7,595 nucleotides of DNA from Alphaproteobacteria bacterium. Lineage in GTDB: Bacteria; Pseudomonadota; Alphaproteobacteria; Micropepsales; Micropepsaceae. Position numbers and translations under genes: made by a program. This document shows, in pieces, positions 1 through 5,117 of the stretch (positions are counted from its first letter, which is position 1; every line of letters begins with the position of its first letter). Where the stretch lies: the NCBI GenBank assembly GCA_015654715.1, contig JAATGK010000484.1, positions 1 through 7,595 on the forward strand, read 5' to 3'. The notes beneath the pieces are model-generated. The model was not told where the DNA came from and did no database searches. It saw only the letters and a program-made list of their open reading frames with translations.

Positions 1-1
1 G

Positions 2-196
2 GTTTCTACGGTGGTGCAGGTGCTTTATATCGCGCTGGTGCTGCTGCTGTTGACCTTGCACGAACCGCCGCAGGTGATCGAACAGGCGGGCGAGGCCGTG
101 GTGACGCTGCTGACGGTGTGGTCGTTCATCAGCTACGCCCAGGTCTGGCTCAAGGCCGCCACCCGCCGGGTGCCGCAGGGCAACGGCACCGTCTGA
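2..196 (+). CDS. C-terminal end of a membrane protein, probably a CDP-alcohol phosphatidyltransferase (partial)
   Basis: The reading frame is open to the left edge, so this is the 3' end of a longer gene; a GTG at 11 is only an internal codon. The visible 64 residues begin VSTVVQVLYIAL, a hydrophobic segment, followed by a short polar stretch (HEPPQ) and a second hydrophobic segment (VVTLLTVWSFISYAQVW), then a basic, hydrophilic tail. A Lys/Ser-Thr-x-x-Gln start to the penultimate helix and a final helix of the type TLWTGxxY are typical of the last two membrane segments of PgsA-like CDP-alcohol phosphatidyltransferases, which join a phosphatidyl group to an alcohol in the inner membrane. The catalytic motif of that family would lie upstream of the window, so the assignment rests only on the tail and on memory of similar neighbours of hdaA in other alphaproteobacteria. 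The stop codon shares its last base with the hdaA start (TGATG), which suggests one transcript and coupled translation. Confidence 0.5.
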   Translation, partial: VSTVVQVLYIALVLLLLTLHEPPQVIEQAGEAVVTLLTVWSFISYAQVWLKAATRRVPQGNGTV

Positions 197-840
197 TGGT
201 TTCCCAGATTCCTCTGCCGCTTTCGACCGCGCCGCGCCTCGGTCGCGCCGATTTCATTGTCGGGCCGGGCAACCGCGCGGCGGTGACCTTCGTCGATGCC
301 TGGCCCGATTGGACGGCGCCGGCGGCGGTACTGTTCGGGCCGCCCGGCTCGGGCAAATCGCATCTGGCCGGGGTGTGGGCCGAGCGCGCCAAAGCCGAAG
401 TGAAACCGGCGGCGGATCTCGCCGGATTTGCGCCCGGCCCGGCGCTGGTGATCGAAAACGTCGATGCCGCGCCGCTGACGCCGGAGGCCGAAACCGCGCT
501 GTTCGCCCTGCTCGAACGCGGCCAGCGGATGCTGCTGACGGCGCATGAGCCGCCCGCGACCTGGCGCACGACGCTTCCGGATTTGAAATCGCGCTTCGAT
601 GCGCTGCTGTCGTTTCCGTTGTGGGCGCCGGATGACGCCTTGCTCGAAGCCCTGGCGCGCAAACTCTTCGCCGACCGCCAGCTCGCGGTTCCCGAGGCGG
701 TGATTTCCCAGATGATTCGCTTCCTGGAGCGCTCGCCCGGCGCCTTGCGCGATTTCGTCGCCAAAGCCGACGCCGCCGCCCTGGCCGCCAAAAAGCCGGT
801 CACCACCGCCCTGATCCGCGATTTGCTGGCCGAGCGCTGA
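196..840 (+). CDS. hdaA: HdaA-type regulatory inactivator of DnaA (AAA+ domain)
   Basis: A 214-residue protein. Hda/HdaA proteins bind the DNA-loaded beta clamp and stimulate hydrolysis of DnaA-ATP, preventing re-initiation of chromosome replication. Residues 4-9 read QIPLPL, a close match to the Hda clamp-binding consensus QLxLPL, and place the true N-terminus at the ATG at 196 rather than at the GTG at 118. A Walker A loop GPPGSGKS lies at 48-55, and a Walker B-like strand ALVIENVD at 83-90 carries Glu-Asn instead of the usual acidic pair. A sensor-1-like strand LLTAHEPP is at 113-120. LPDLKSRF at 127-134 matches the box VII region, with Arg133 as the expected arginine finger. ERSPGALRDF at 178-187 is the sensor-2 region. 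The DnaA DNA-binding domain is absent, as expected for Hda. No Shine-Dalgarno is evident; expression probably depends on coupling to the upstream gene. The repeat region begins 17 bases after the stop. Confidence 0.9.
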   Translation: MVSQIPLPLSTAPRLGRADFIVGPGNRAAVTFVDAWPDWTAPAAVLFGPPGSGKSHLAGVWAERAKAEVKPAADLAGFAPGPALVIENVDAAPLTPEAETALFALLERGQRMLLTAHEPPATWRTTLPDLKSRFDALLSFPLWAPDDALLEALARKLFADRQLAVPEAVISQMIRFLERSPGALRDFVAKADAAALAAKKPVTTALIRDLLAER

Positions 841-857
841 GACCGGCGACCCCTTTA

Positions 858-889
858 CCCTCCCCTTGAGGGCAGGGCTATCGCATATG
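858..889. repeat. Left outer arm of a composite inverted repeat
   Basis: This short block lies just after hdaA. Bases 858-877 form an imperfect hairpin (CCCT C CCC / TTGA / GGG C AGGG). It is followed by AGGGCTATCGC-A-TATG at 874-889. The same block occurs in inverted orientation at 2228-2259 on the far side of the insertion sequence; 15 of 16 bases agree between 874-889 and the complement of 2228-2243. No T-run follows the hairpin, so it is not a standard intrinsic terminator, although it may still affect the 3' end of the hdaA mRNA. I infer that it is one end of a dispersed intergenic repeat. Confidence 0.65.
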
Positions 890-902
890 CTCGCCCCCCC
901 GG

Positions 903-932
903 TGTCATCGCCCGCGACTGCGGGCGACCCAG
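903..932. repeat. REP-like palindrome, first copy (intact)
   Basis: A perfect 8-bp stem, TCGCCCGC (908-915) with GCGGGCGA (920-927), encloses the 4-base loop GACT. It is preceded by TGTCA and followed by CCCAG. This pattern (TGTCAT-GCCCGC-loop-GCGGGC-CCAG) resembles the short GC-rich extragenic palindromes common in alphaproteobacterial genomes. A second, inverted copy begins at 997 and is split by the insertion sequence; its other half is at 2190-2209. The two copies are about 64 bases apart, a doublet arrangement like BIMEs or REPINs. Confidence 0.75.
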
Positions 933-996
933 GTGGCGTTGCTCCACTGTCGAAGCTGTAAATCGAGCCTTTTCTGAGGTTGCGGTGCCGCGAAAA
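933..996. other. Spacer between two REP-like palindromes
   Basis: These 64 bases join the intact REP copy to the disrupted one. They contain only a weak hairpin (GTGG 933-936 with CCAC 944-947). I see no reading frame of substance and no convincing promoter. The block is probably part of the composite repeat, and its conservation in other copies would tell whether it is a fixed part of the element. Confidence 0.4.
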
Positions 997-1016
997 CTGG
1001 ATGGCCCGCATTTGCG
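997..1016. repeat. REP-like palindrome, second copy, left half (interrupted by the IS)
   Basis: CTGGATGGCCCGCATTTGCG runs up to the left end of the insertion sequence. Joined to the sequence right of the element (GGCAATGACA, 2200-2209), it restores a REP palindrome with stem GCCCGC/GCGGGC and loop ATTT, in inverted orientation to the copy at 903-932. The last ten bases (CGCATTTGCG, 1007-1016) match CGCAGTCGCG at 2190-2199 in 8 of 10 positions and are the likely target duplication. Confidence 0.65.
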
Positions 1017-1032
1017 AGGGCTTTGCGGAAGT
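1013..1032. repeat. Left terminal inverted repeat of the IS5-family element
   Basis: TGCGAGGGCTTTGCGGAAGT is the exact reverse complement of 2174-2193. The first four bases (TGCG) probably belong to the REP target rather than to the element, because the target loop is itself nearly palindromic. The inner part, GGGCTTTG, recalls the GGCTTTG ends of IS903-type members of the IS5 family. Confidence 0.85.
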
Positions 1033-2189
1033 TTGGACGTGTGATTCCATCTGGCGATGCTGAATCGTTGGGTGGGACGATGTCGGAACGTCAGATTGGC
1101 CAATTGAGTTTTGCCGATGAAGTGGTCGCGGCCTCGGCGGGAGGCAATGAAGTTCTGGATCGGGTATCCGGCTTGGTCGACTGGTCCAGCGTCGAGAAAC
1201 TGTTGCATGAGCTTCGTGGCGGACGGATGGGAGCCCCGGCCTATCCAGCTCTATTGATGTTCAAAGCGTTGTTGTTACAGCGCTGGTACGCTCTTTCCGA
1301 TCCGGCCTTGGAAGAAGCGCTGAAAGATCGCCTGTCGTTTCGGCGTTTTGTCGGCCTGCCATTGAGCGAGGCGATCCCCGACCACTCTACGCTGTGGCGC
1401 TTCCGCGAAGCCTTGGGGCCAGAACTGAGTGAGCGCATCTTCTTGGAAATCGGCCGCCAGATCGAGCGTTCCGGCTTTGTCCTGAAGCAAGGCACGTTGA
1501 TCGATGCGTCCTTGGTGCCGTCTGCGGTGAATGCGCCCAAACGCCCGGATGGTCCGCTGCCGCCCGATGCATCCGGCCGCCCGGCAAGCAAGCTGGTCCG
1601 CAGCGAACTTGACCCTGATGCGGCCTGGACCAAAAAAGACGGCCGGTATTACTTCGGCTATAAACTGCACGCCGCTATGGACAAAACCAGCCGGATCATC
1701 CGGCGTGTGATCGTCACCGCGGCCAACATCAACGACAGTCAGGAAGCCGACCGCCTGATCTTCGGCGACGAGAAGATCGTCTATGCCGACAAGGCCTATG
1801 ACAGCAAAGAGCGTCGCCAGAAACTAACCCTGCTCGGCATCAGAAACGGCATCATGCGGCGAGGCCATCGCAGCCGGCCACTAACGGCAGCCGAAGGCCG
1901 ACGCAACCAACGCCTTGCCAAGCACCGCGGCGCCATCGAGCCGATCTTCAACCTGTTCAAGAACGTCCACGGCTTTGGCCGCGCCCGTTACCGAGGTCTC
2001 GGTCGAAACGCCTGCGCCCTGACCCTTGCTGCACTCGCCATAAACCTCAAACGATGGGCAACCTGCAGCCCGATGCTCACATAACCGCGGTCGCCGACGA
2101 CAACTTCGGGTGACCCCCTCGCTCCGGTCTTACTGCTCGATGCTCCAGAGGCTGTTCACCGCCAAATCACCCCACTTCCGCAAAGCCCT
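1017..2189 (+). mobile_element. IS5-family insertion sequence, complete, about 1173 bp
   Basis: One intact DDE transposase gene is bounded by 20-base perfect inverted repeats (1013-1032 and 2174-2193). The outer bases of those repeats overlap a palindromic target, so the exact ends are ambiguous. Taking the ends as AGGGCTTTGCGGAAGT gives 1017-2189 and leaves near-identical 10-base direct repeats outside (CGCATTTGCG left, CGCAGTCGCG right). Size, single-ORF layout, inverted repeat length and transposase family all fit the IS5 family. A 4-base duplication (CGCA at 1007-1010 and 2190-2193) would also be formally possible but would misalign the inverted repeats. The element looks recent or intact: the frame is unbroken and the termini match perfectly. 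Confidence 0.85.
1080..2084 (+). CDS. IS5-family DDE transposase
   Basis: A 334-residue protein that catalyses cut-and-paste transposition of its element. The start at 1080 is preferred because it gives the usual N-terminus MSERQIGQLSFADE, is directly preceded by a G-rich stretch (GGTGGG, 1071-1076), and avoids beginning inside the terminal repeat, which the longer frame from 1023 would do. The N-terminal domain carries PAYPALLMFKALLLQRWYALSD (in part, about 54-74) and LPLSEAIPDHSTLWRFR (93-109), both standard in IS5-type transposases. Catalytic residues are Asp142 (GTLIDAS), Asp237 (YADKAYDS) and Glu287 (GAIEPIF), followed by FGRARYRGL around 299-307, the expected region after the catalytic Glu. 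The length matches IS5 group transposases, and no frameshift or stop interrupts it. Codon use looks somewhat less GC-biased than in the neighbouring genes, judged by eye only. Confidence 0.93.
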   Translation: MSERQIGQLSFADEVVAASAGGNEVLDRVSGLVDWSSVEKLLHELRGGRMGAPAYPALLMFKALLLQRWYALSDPALEEALKDRLSFRRFVGLPLSEAIPDHSTLWRFREALGPELSERIFLEIGRQIERSGFVLKQGTLIDASLVPSAVNAPKRPDGPLPPDASGRPASKLVRSELDPDAAWTKKDGRYYFGYKLHAAMDKTSRIIRRVIVTAANINDSQEADRLIFGDEKIVYADKAYDSKERRQKLTLLGIRNGIMRRGHRSRPLTAAEGRRNQRLAKHRGAIEPIFNLFKNVHGFGRARYRGLGRNACALTLAALAINLKRWATCSPMLT

Positions 2190-2193
2190 CGCA
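2174..2193. repeat. Right terminal inverted repeat of the IS5-family element
   Basis: ACTTCCGCAAAGCCCTCGCA is the exact reverse complement of 1013-1032, lying 89 bases after the transposase stop. The final four bases (CGCA) are better read as the start of the target REP sequence that continues rightwards. Confidence 0.85.
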
Positions 2194-2209
2194 GTCGCGG
2201 GCAATGACA
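2190..2209. repeat. REP-like palindrome, second copy, right half
   Basis: CGCAGTCGCGGGCAATGACA is the right half of the palindrome split by the insertion sequence. The reverse complement of 2191-2209 matches the intact first copy at 903-921 in 18 of 19 bases, including the loop GACT. The loop differs from the ATTT seen on the left side of the element, which is odd for two halves of a single target (see findings). Confidence 0.65.
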
Positions 2210-2227
2210 AGAAGGGGGCGCAAAATC

Positions 2228-2259
2228 CATAGGCGATAGCCCTACCCTTGAGGGAGGGG
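2228..2259. repeat. Right outer arm of the composite inverted repeat
   Basis: CATAGGCGATAGCCCT (2228-2243) followed by an imperfect hairpin (CCCT A CCC / TTGA / GGG AGGG, 2240-2258) mirrors the block at 858-889. With the insertion sequence removed, the two outer arms and the two REP copies form nested inverted repeats of about 219 bp in total. Confidence 0.65.
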
Positions 2260-2398
2260 CGAGATTCGCCTGAACCGTCCAGCTTTTTTGCCGTTCTTGT
2301 GCTCGGCCCTAACGGGTGTTTACCATGACCGCGCCGCTTAAGGCGCCTGCAAGAGTTGCGGCTGCACACTGTCGGCAGACAACTACGGCTGGTTCGTC
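2260..2398 (+). promoter_or_regulatory. Leader region upstream of the nucleotidase-dapD-dapE-murI cluster
   Basis: About 140 bases separate the repeat from the next gene. A run of six T lies at 2284-2289 with no hairpin directly before it. The best promoter-like pair I can see is TTGCCG (2288-2293) and TAACGG (2310-2315) with 16-base spacing; the -10 match is poor, so this is weak. A small hairpin (GCGCC 2331-2335 with GGCGC 2342-2346) lies in the leader. A promoter is expected here because the cluster downstream has no other space for one, but its exact position is not established by the sequence. I see no RNA gene or riboswitch. Confidence 0.25.
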
Positions 2399-3091
2399 AT
2401 GGCCCCGCCTTTGGATGCACCTGATTTCCGCACCATCGAGACCTGGATTTTCGATCTCGACAACACGCTCTATCAGGCCGATTCCAACCTGTTCGCGCAG
2501 ATCGAATCGCGCATGACCGACTTCATCGCCCGCCGCCTCGATATCCATCCCGGCGAAGCCTATACGCTGCAGCATTTCTATTTCCGCACTTACGGCTCGA
2601 CCCTCAACGGGCTGATGATCTGCGACCATGTCGATCCGGAAGATTTCCTCGCTTACGTCCACGACATCGATCTGTCGCCGCTGCACCCCGATCCGGCGCT
2701 GCGCCCGGCGCTGGAGCGCTTGCCGGGACGGCGCACCATCTTCACCAACGGCTGCCGCAAGCATGCCGGGCGCGTGCTGGAACAGATCGGGCTAGGCGGG
2801 CTGTGGGACGACATCTGGGACATCCGCACGCTGAATTTCGTGCCCAAGCCCGAGCCCGCAGCCTATGCGCGCATCGTCGAGGTCGGCGGTTTTGCGCCCG
2901 CCGCAGCGGCGATGTTCGAGGACACCGCGCGCAATCTGGTGCCCGCCCATGCGCTCGGCATGACGACGGTTTTTCTCCACAACGGCTCGCGCTTTTCGCT
3001 ACAGGGGCCGGAAACCGCGCCGGTTGCGCACCACAACTTCGCCCACGAGATTGACGATCTGGCGAAATTCCTGCAGACCATCCGCCTCTGA
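2399..3091 (+). CDS. HAD-family pyrimidine 5'-nucleotidase
   Basis: A 230-residue soluble HAD hydrolase of the Sdt1/Phm8-like type, expected to dephosphorylate pyrimidine nucleoside monophosphates, possibly also damaged or excess nucleotides. Motif I is IFDLDNTLY at 17-25, with Asp19 as nucleophile and Asp21 as acid/base. An alpha-helical cap follows (about 30-100). Motif II is IFTNG (Thr116, Asn117), motif III is VPKPEP (Lys150), and motif IV is MFEDTARNL (Glu174, Asp175), which completes the magnesium site. PAHALGMTTV at 182-191 is typical of this subgroup. The ATG at 2399 is the only standard start after the in-frame stop at 2339-2341; the ribosome-binding site is weak. Only 24 bases separate it from dapD, so co-transcription is likely. 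Similar nucleotidases sit next to dapD in other alphaproteobacteria, to my recollection. The exact substrate cannot be read from sequence. Confidence 0.85.
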   Translation: MAPPLDAPDFRTIETWIFDLDNTLYQADSNLFAQIESRMTDFIARRLDIHPGEAYTLQHFYFRTYGSTLNGLMICDHVDPEDFLAYVHDIDLSPLHPDPALRPALERLPGRRTIFTNGCRKHAGRVLEQIGLGGLWDDIWDIRTLNFVPKPEPAAYARIVEVGGFAPAAAAMFEDTARNLVPAHALGMTTVFLHNGSRFSLQGPETAPVAHHNFAHEIDDLAKFLQTIRL

Positions 3092-3115
3092 GGCCCTATC
3101 AAAAAGCCGCCCGCC

Positions 3116-3928
3116 ATGCCGTACGAGCTTGCTGCCGTCATCGACCGCGCCTGGGAAAACCGCGCCGCGATCAACCTATCGACCCAGGGCGACATCCGTG
3201 AGGCGGTGGACTCCGCCCTCGATGGTCTCGATGCCGGCTTGGTGCGCGTCGCCGAGAAAAAGAATGGCCAATGGGTCGTCAATCAATGGCTGAAAAAGGC
3301 GATCCTGCTGTCGTTCCGGCTGAACGACAATGCCTTGATCGACGGCGGACCGGGCGCAGTGTGGTGGGACAAAGTGCCGATGAAATTCGCCGGTTGGGAC
3401 GAAGCCCGCTTCCGCGCCGCCGGCATTCGCGCCGTGCCAGGCGCCTTTGTACGTCATGCGTCCTACCTGGCACCGGGCGTGATCGTGATGCCGAGCTTCG
3501 TCAACATCGGCGCTTATGTCGGCAAAGGGACCATGATCGACTCTTGGGCGACCATTGGCTCGGCCTGCCAGATTGGCGAGGCCTGCCACATCTCGGCCAA
3601 TGTCGTGATCGGCGGTGTTTTGGAGCCGGTGCAGGCTGGCCCCGTGATCGTGGAAGACAATTGCTTCGTCGGCGCCGGTTCGGCAGTGACCGAAGGGGTG
3701 ATCGTGGAGACCGGTTCGGTCATCGCCATGGGCACCACCATCGGCGCTTCCACCCCGATCATCGACCGCACCACCGGCGAGACCTTTACAGGCCGTGTGC
3801 CGGCGTATTCGGTGGTGGTCCCGGGCACCTCGGGCGGCAATCCGGCGCTTTGTTGCGCGGTGATCGTGAAAAGGGTGGACGCCAAAACCCGGTCGAAAAC
3901 GTCCATCAACGAACTGCTGCGGCCGTGA
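3116..3928 (+). CDS. dapD: 2,3,4,5-tetrahydropyridine-2,6-dicarboxylate N-succinyltransferase
   Basis: A 270-residue cytosolic enzyme, close to the family length. It transfers succinyl from succinyl-CoA to tetrahydrodipicolinate in the succinylase branch of the DAP/lysine pathway, acting as a trimer. The N-terminal helical domain (1-95) includes [19 protein letters not shown] (53-71), a strong family signature, and WWDKVP (83-88). The central left-handed beta-helix (about 105-235) shows hexapeptide-repeat character: [39 protein letters not shown]. Asp142 and Glu193 are the likely equivalents of the proposed catalytic Asp and Glu. The C-terminus [20 protein letters not shown] (in part, about 247-266) is near-invariant in the family. 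One oddity is ISANVVIGG at 159-167, where relatives usually have LSGGVGIGG. No clear Shine-Dalgarno precedes the start; coupling to the upstream nucleotidase gene is likely. Confidence 0.96.
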   Translation: MPYELAAVIDRAWENRAAINLSTQGDIREAVDSALDGLDAGLVRVAEKKNGQWVVNQWLKKAILLSFRLNDNALIDGGPGAVWWDKVPMKFAGWDEARFRAAGIRAVPGAFVRHASYLAPGVIVMPSFVNIGAYVGKGTMIDSWATIGSACQIGEACHISANVVIGGVLEPVQAGPVIVEDNCFVGAGSAVTEGVIVETGSVIAMGTTIGASTPIIDRTTGETFTGRVPAYSVVVPGTSGGNPALCCAVIVKRVDAKTRSKTSINELLRP

Positions 3929-3933
3929 TTTGA

Positions 3934-3950
3934 CCGCCCTGGGGGGGCGG
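3934..3950 (+). other. GC-rich hairpin between dapD and dapE
   Basis: CCGCCC (3934-3939) pairs perfectly with GGCGGG-type bases at 3945-3950 across a TGGGG loop, ending 15 bases before the dapE start. No T-run follows, so it is not a standard terminator. It could protect the dapD 3' end or mask the G-run that would otherwise serve as a ribosome-binding site for dapE. Function is inferred only from position. Confidence 0.35.
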
Positions 3951-3965
3951 GCGTAAATCGCTAGG

Positions 3966-5117
3966 ATGATCGATCCCGTAGCCCTCGCCCAGGCCCTGAT
4001 CCGCCGCCCGTCGGTGACGCCCGACGACGCCGGGGCGCTTGGCGTGCTGGAAGCGGCGATCGCGCCGCTTGGGTTCGATTGCGTGCGGCTGCCGTTCGAC
4101 CAGCCGGGCGCGCCGCACACCGAGAATTTGTTCGCCCGCATCGGCGCTAGCGGTCCAGTGTTCTGTTTTGCCGGCCATACCGACGTGGTGCCGCCGGGCG
4201 ATCTCACGTTCTGGAAACACGATCCCTTCGGCGCCATGATCGAAAACGGCATTCTTTACGGCCGCGGTGCGGTCGACATGAAATCGGCGCTTGCTTGTTT
4301 TGCAGCGGCGGCCGAGCGCCATCTGAAAAAGGGACCGCCGAAAGGCTCGATCGTTTGGCTGGTCACCGGCGACGAGGAAGGCGATGCGATCAACGGCACA
4401 CCGAAGATGCTGCGCTGGCTGAAGAAAAAATCCATCACGCTCGACCATTGCTTGATCGGCGAGCCGTCTTCGACGGTGCGGATCGGCGATGGGCTCAAGG
4501 TCGGGCGCCGCGGTTCGCTCAACACCAAGGTGCGGGTCGAAGGCGTGCAAGGCCATGCCGCTTGGCCGCATAAAGCGAAGAACCCGGTGCATGCGCTCGC
4601 CGAGTTCATCGGCCGGCTGACCAAGACGCCGCTCGATGAGGGAACGGCGCTGTTTGATCCTTCCACACTGGTGTTTTCGACCGTCGATGTCGGCAATCCG
4701 ACCTCCAATGTCATTCCGGCCATCGCCACCGGTGCCTTCAACATCCGCTTCAACGATGCCCATAGTTTCGAATCACTGAAGCTGCTGTTGACCAAAGTAG
4801 CCGACAGCGTGTCGGAAGCGACCGGCTGCCAGGTGTCGCTGAGTTTCAATCTTTCCGGTACCGCCGACGCCGTGCCGCCGGGCGCTTTCACTGATTTGCT
4901 TGACCTCGCCATCATGCGGGTGACCGGCAGCAAGCCGGAGCACAGCACCGGCGGCGGCACCTCCGACGGACGCTTCATCAAGGAGTTCTGCCCGGTGGTG
5001 GAACTCGGGCTTATGAACGCCACCATGCATCAATCGAGCGAATGTGTGCCGGTCGCCGATCTGGCGCGCCTGACCGATATCTACACATCCATTCTCAGCG
5101 AATATTTTGATGAATAA
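3966..5117 (+). CDS. dapE: Succinyl-diaminopimelate desuccinylase
   Basis: A 383-residue cytosolic dinuclear zinc hydrolase of the M20 family. It removes succinate from N-succinyl-LL-DAP to give LL-DAP, the step before epimerisation to meso-DAP. The start MIDPVALAQALIRRPSVTPD is the standard family N-terminus. Zinc ligands are in place: His71 and Asp73 (FAGHTDVVPPGD), Asp104 (GRGAVDMK), Glu138 (GDEEG), Glu166 (GEPSS) and His355 (NATMHQSSE), with Glu137 as the catalytic base. The dimerisation domain (about 180-295) carries VQGHAAWPH, His197 being the residue that reaches into the partner active site in known structures. STGGGTSDGRF at 327-337 is the substrate-binding segment, with small changes from the usual STSGGTSDARF. 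The ribosome-binding site is poor; a G-run lies in the hairpin just upstream. The last eight bases overlap murI, implying coupled translation. Confidence 0.96.
   Translation: MIDPVALAQALIRRPSVTPDDAGALGVLEAAIAPLGFDCVRLPFDQPGAPHTENLFARIGASGPVFCFAGHTDVVPPGDLTFWKHDPFGAMIENGILYGRGAVDMKSALACFAAAAERHLKKGPPKGSIVWLVTGDEEGDAINGTPKMLRWLKKKSITLDHCLIGEPSSTVRIGDGLKVGRRGSLNTKVRVEGVQGHAAWPHKAKNPVHALAEFIGRLTKTPLDEGTALFDPSTLVFSTVDVGNPTSNVIPAIATGAFNIRFNDAHSFESLKLLLTKVADSVSEATGCQVSLSFNLSGTADAVPPGAFTDLLDLAIMRVTGSKPEHSTGGGTSDGRFIKEFCPVVELGLMNATMHQSSECVPVADLARLTDIYTSILSEYFDE

Noticed and set aside
858..877. Hairpin after hdaA as an intrinsic terminator
   Set aside because: The stem is imperfect and no T-run follows. 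The same block recurs inverted at 2240-2259, so it is better explained as a repeat unit.
133..1050. Long minus-strand open frame (305 codons) opposite hdaA
   Set aside because: It is antisense to a gene with clear AAA+ motifs. Its composition is rich in Arg, Gly and Gln, as expected from a shadow frame in GC-rich DNA, and it runs into the repeat region.
1023..1079. Extended N-terminus of the transposase from an upstream start
   Set aside because: The longer start lies inside the left terminal repeat and adds 19 residues not typical of IS5 transposases; 1080 has a G-rich stretch just before it and a normal N-terminus.
2130..2369. Small minus-strand open frame (79 codons) between the IS and the nucleotidase gene
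   Set aside because: It runs through the right end of the IS and the repeat arm, has low-complexity basic composition and no conserved features.
2351..2398. In-frame extension upstream of the nucleotidase with two Cys (reading K-S-C-G-C)
   Set aside because: No standard start codon lies between the stop at 2339-2341 and 2399, and family members begin shortly before the DLDNT motif, so this is leader sequence.
3176..4252. Minus-strand open frame of 358 codons across dapD and dapE
   Set aside because: It spans two well-supported genes on the other strand, is rich in His, Arg and Gly, and has no recognisable domain. Long shadow frames are common at this GC content.
3906..4763. Minus-strand open frame of 285 codons inside dapE
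   Set aside because: Antisense shadow of dapE, with no motif and no ribosome-binding site.
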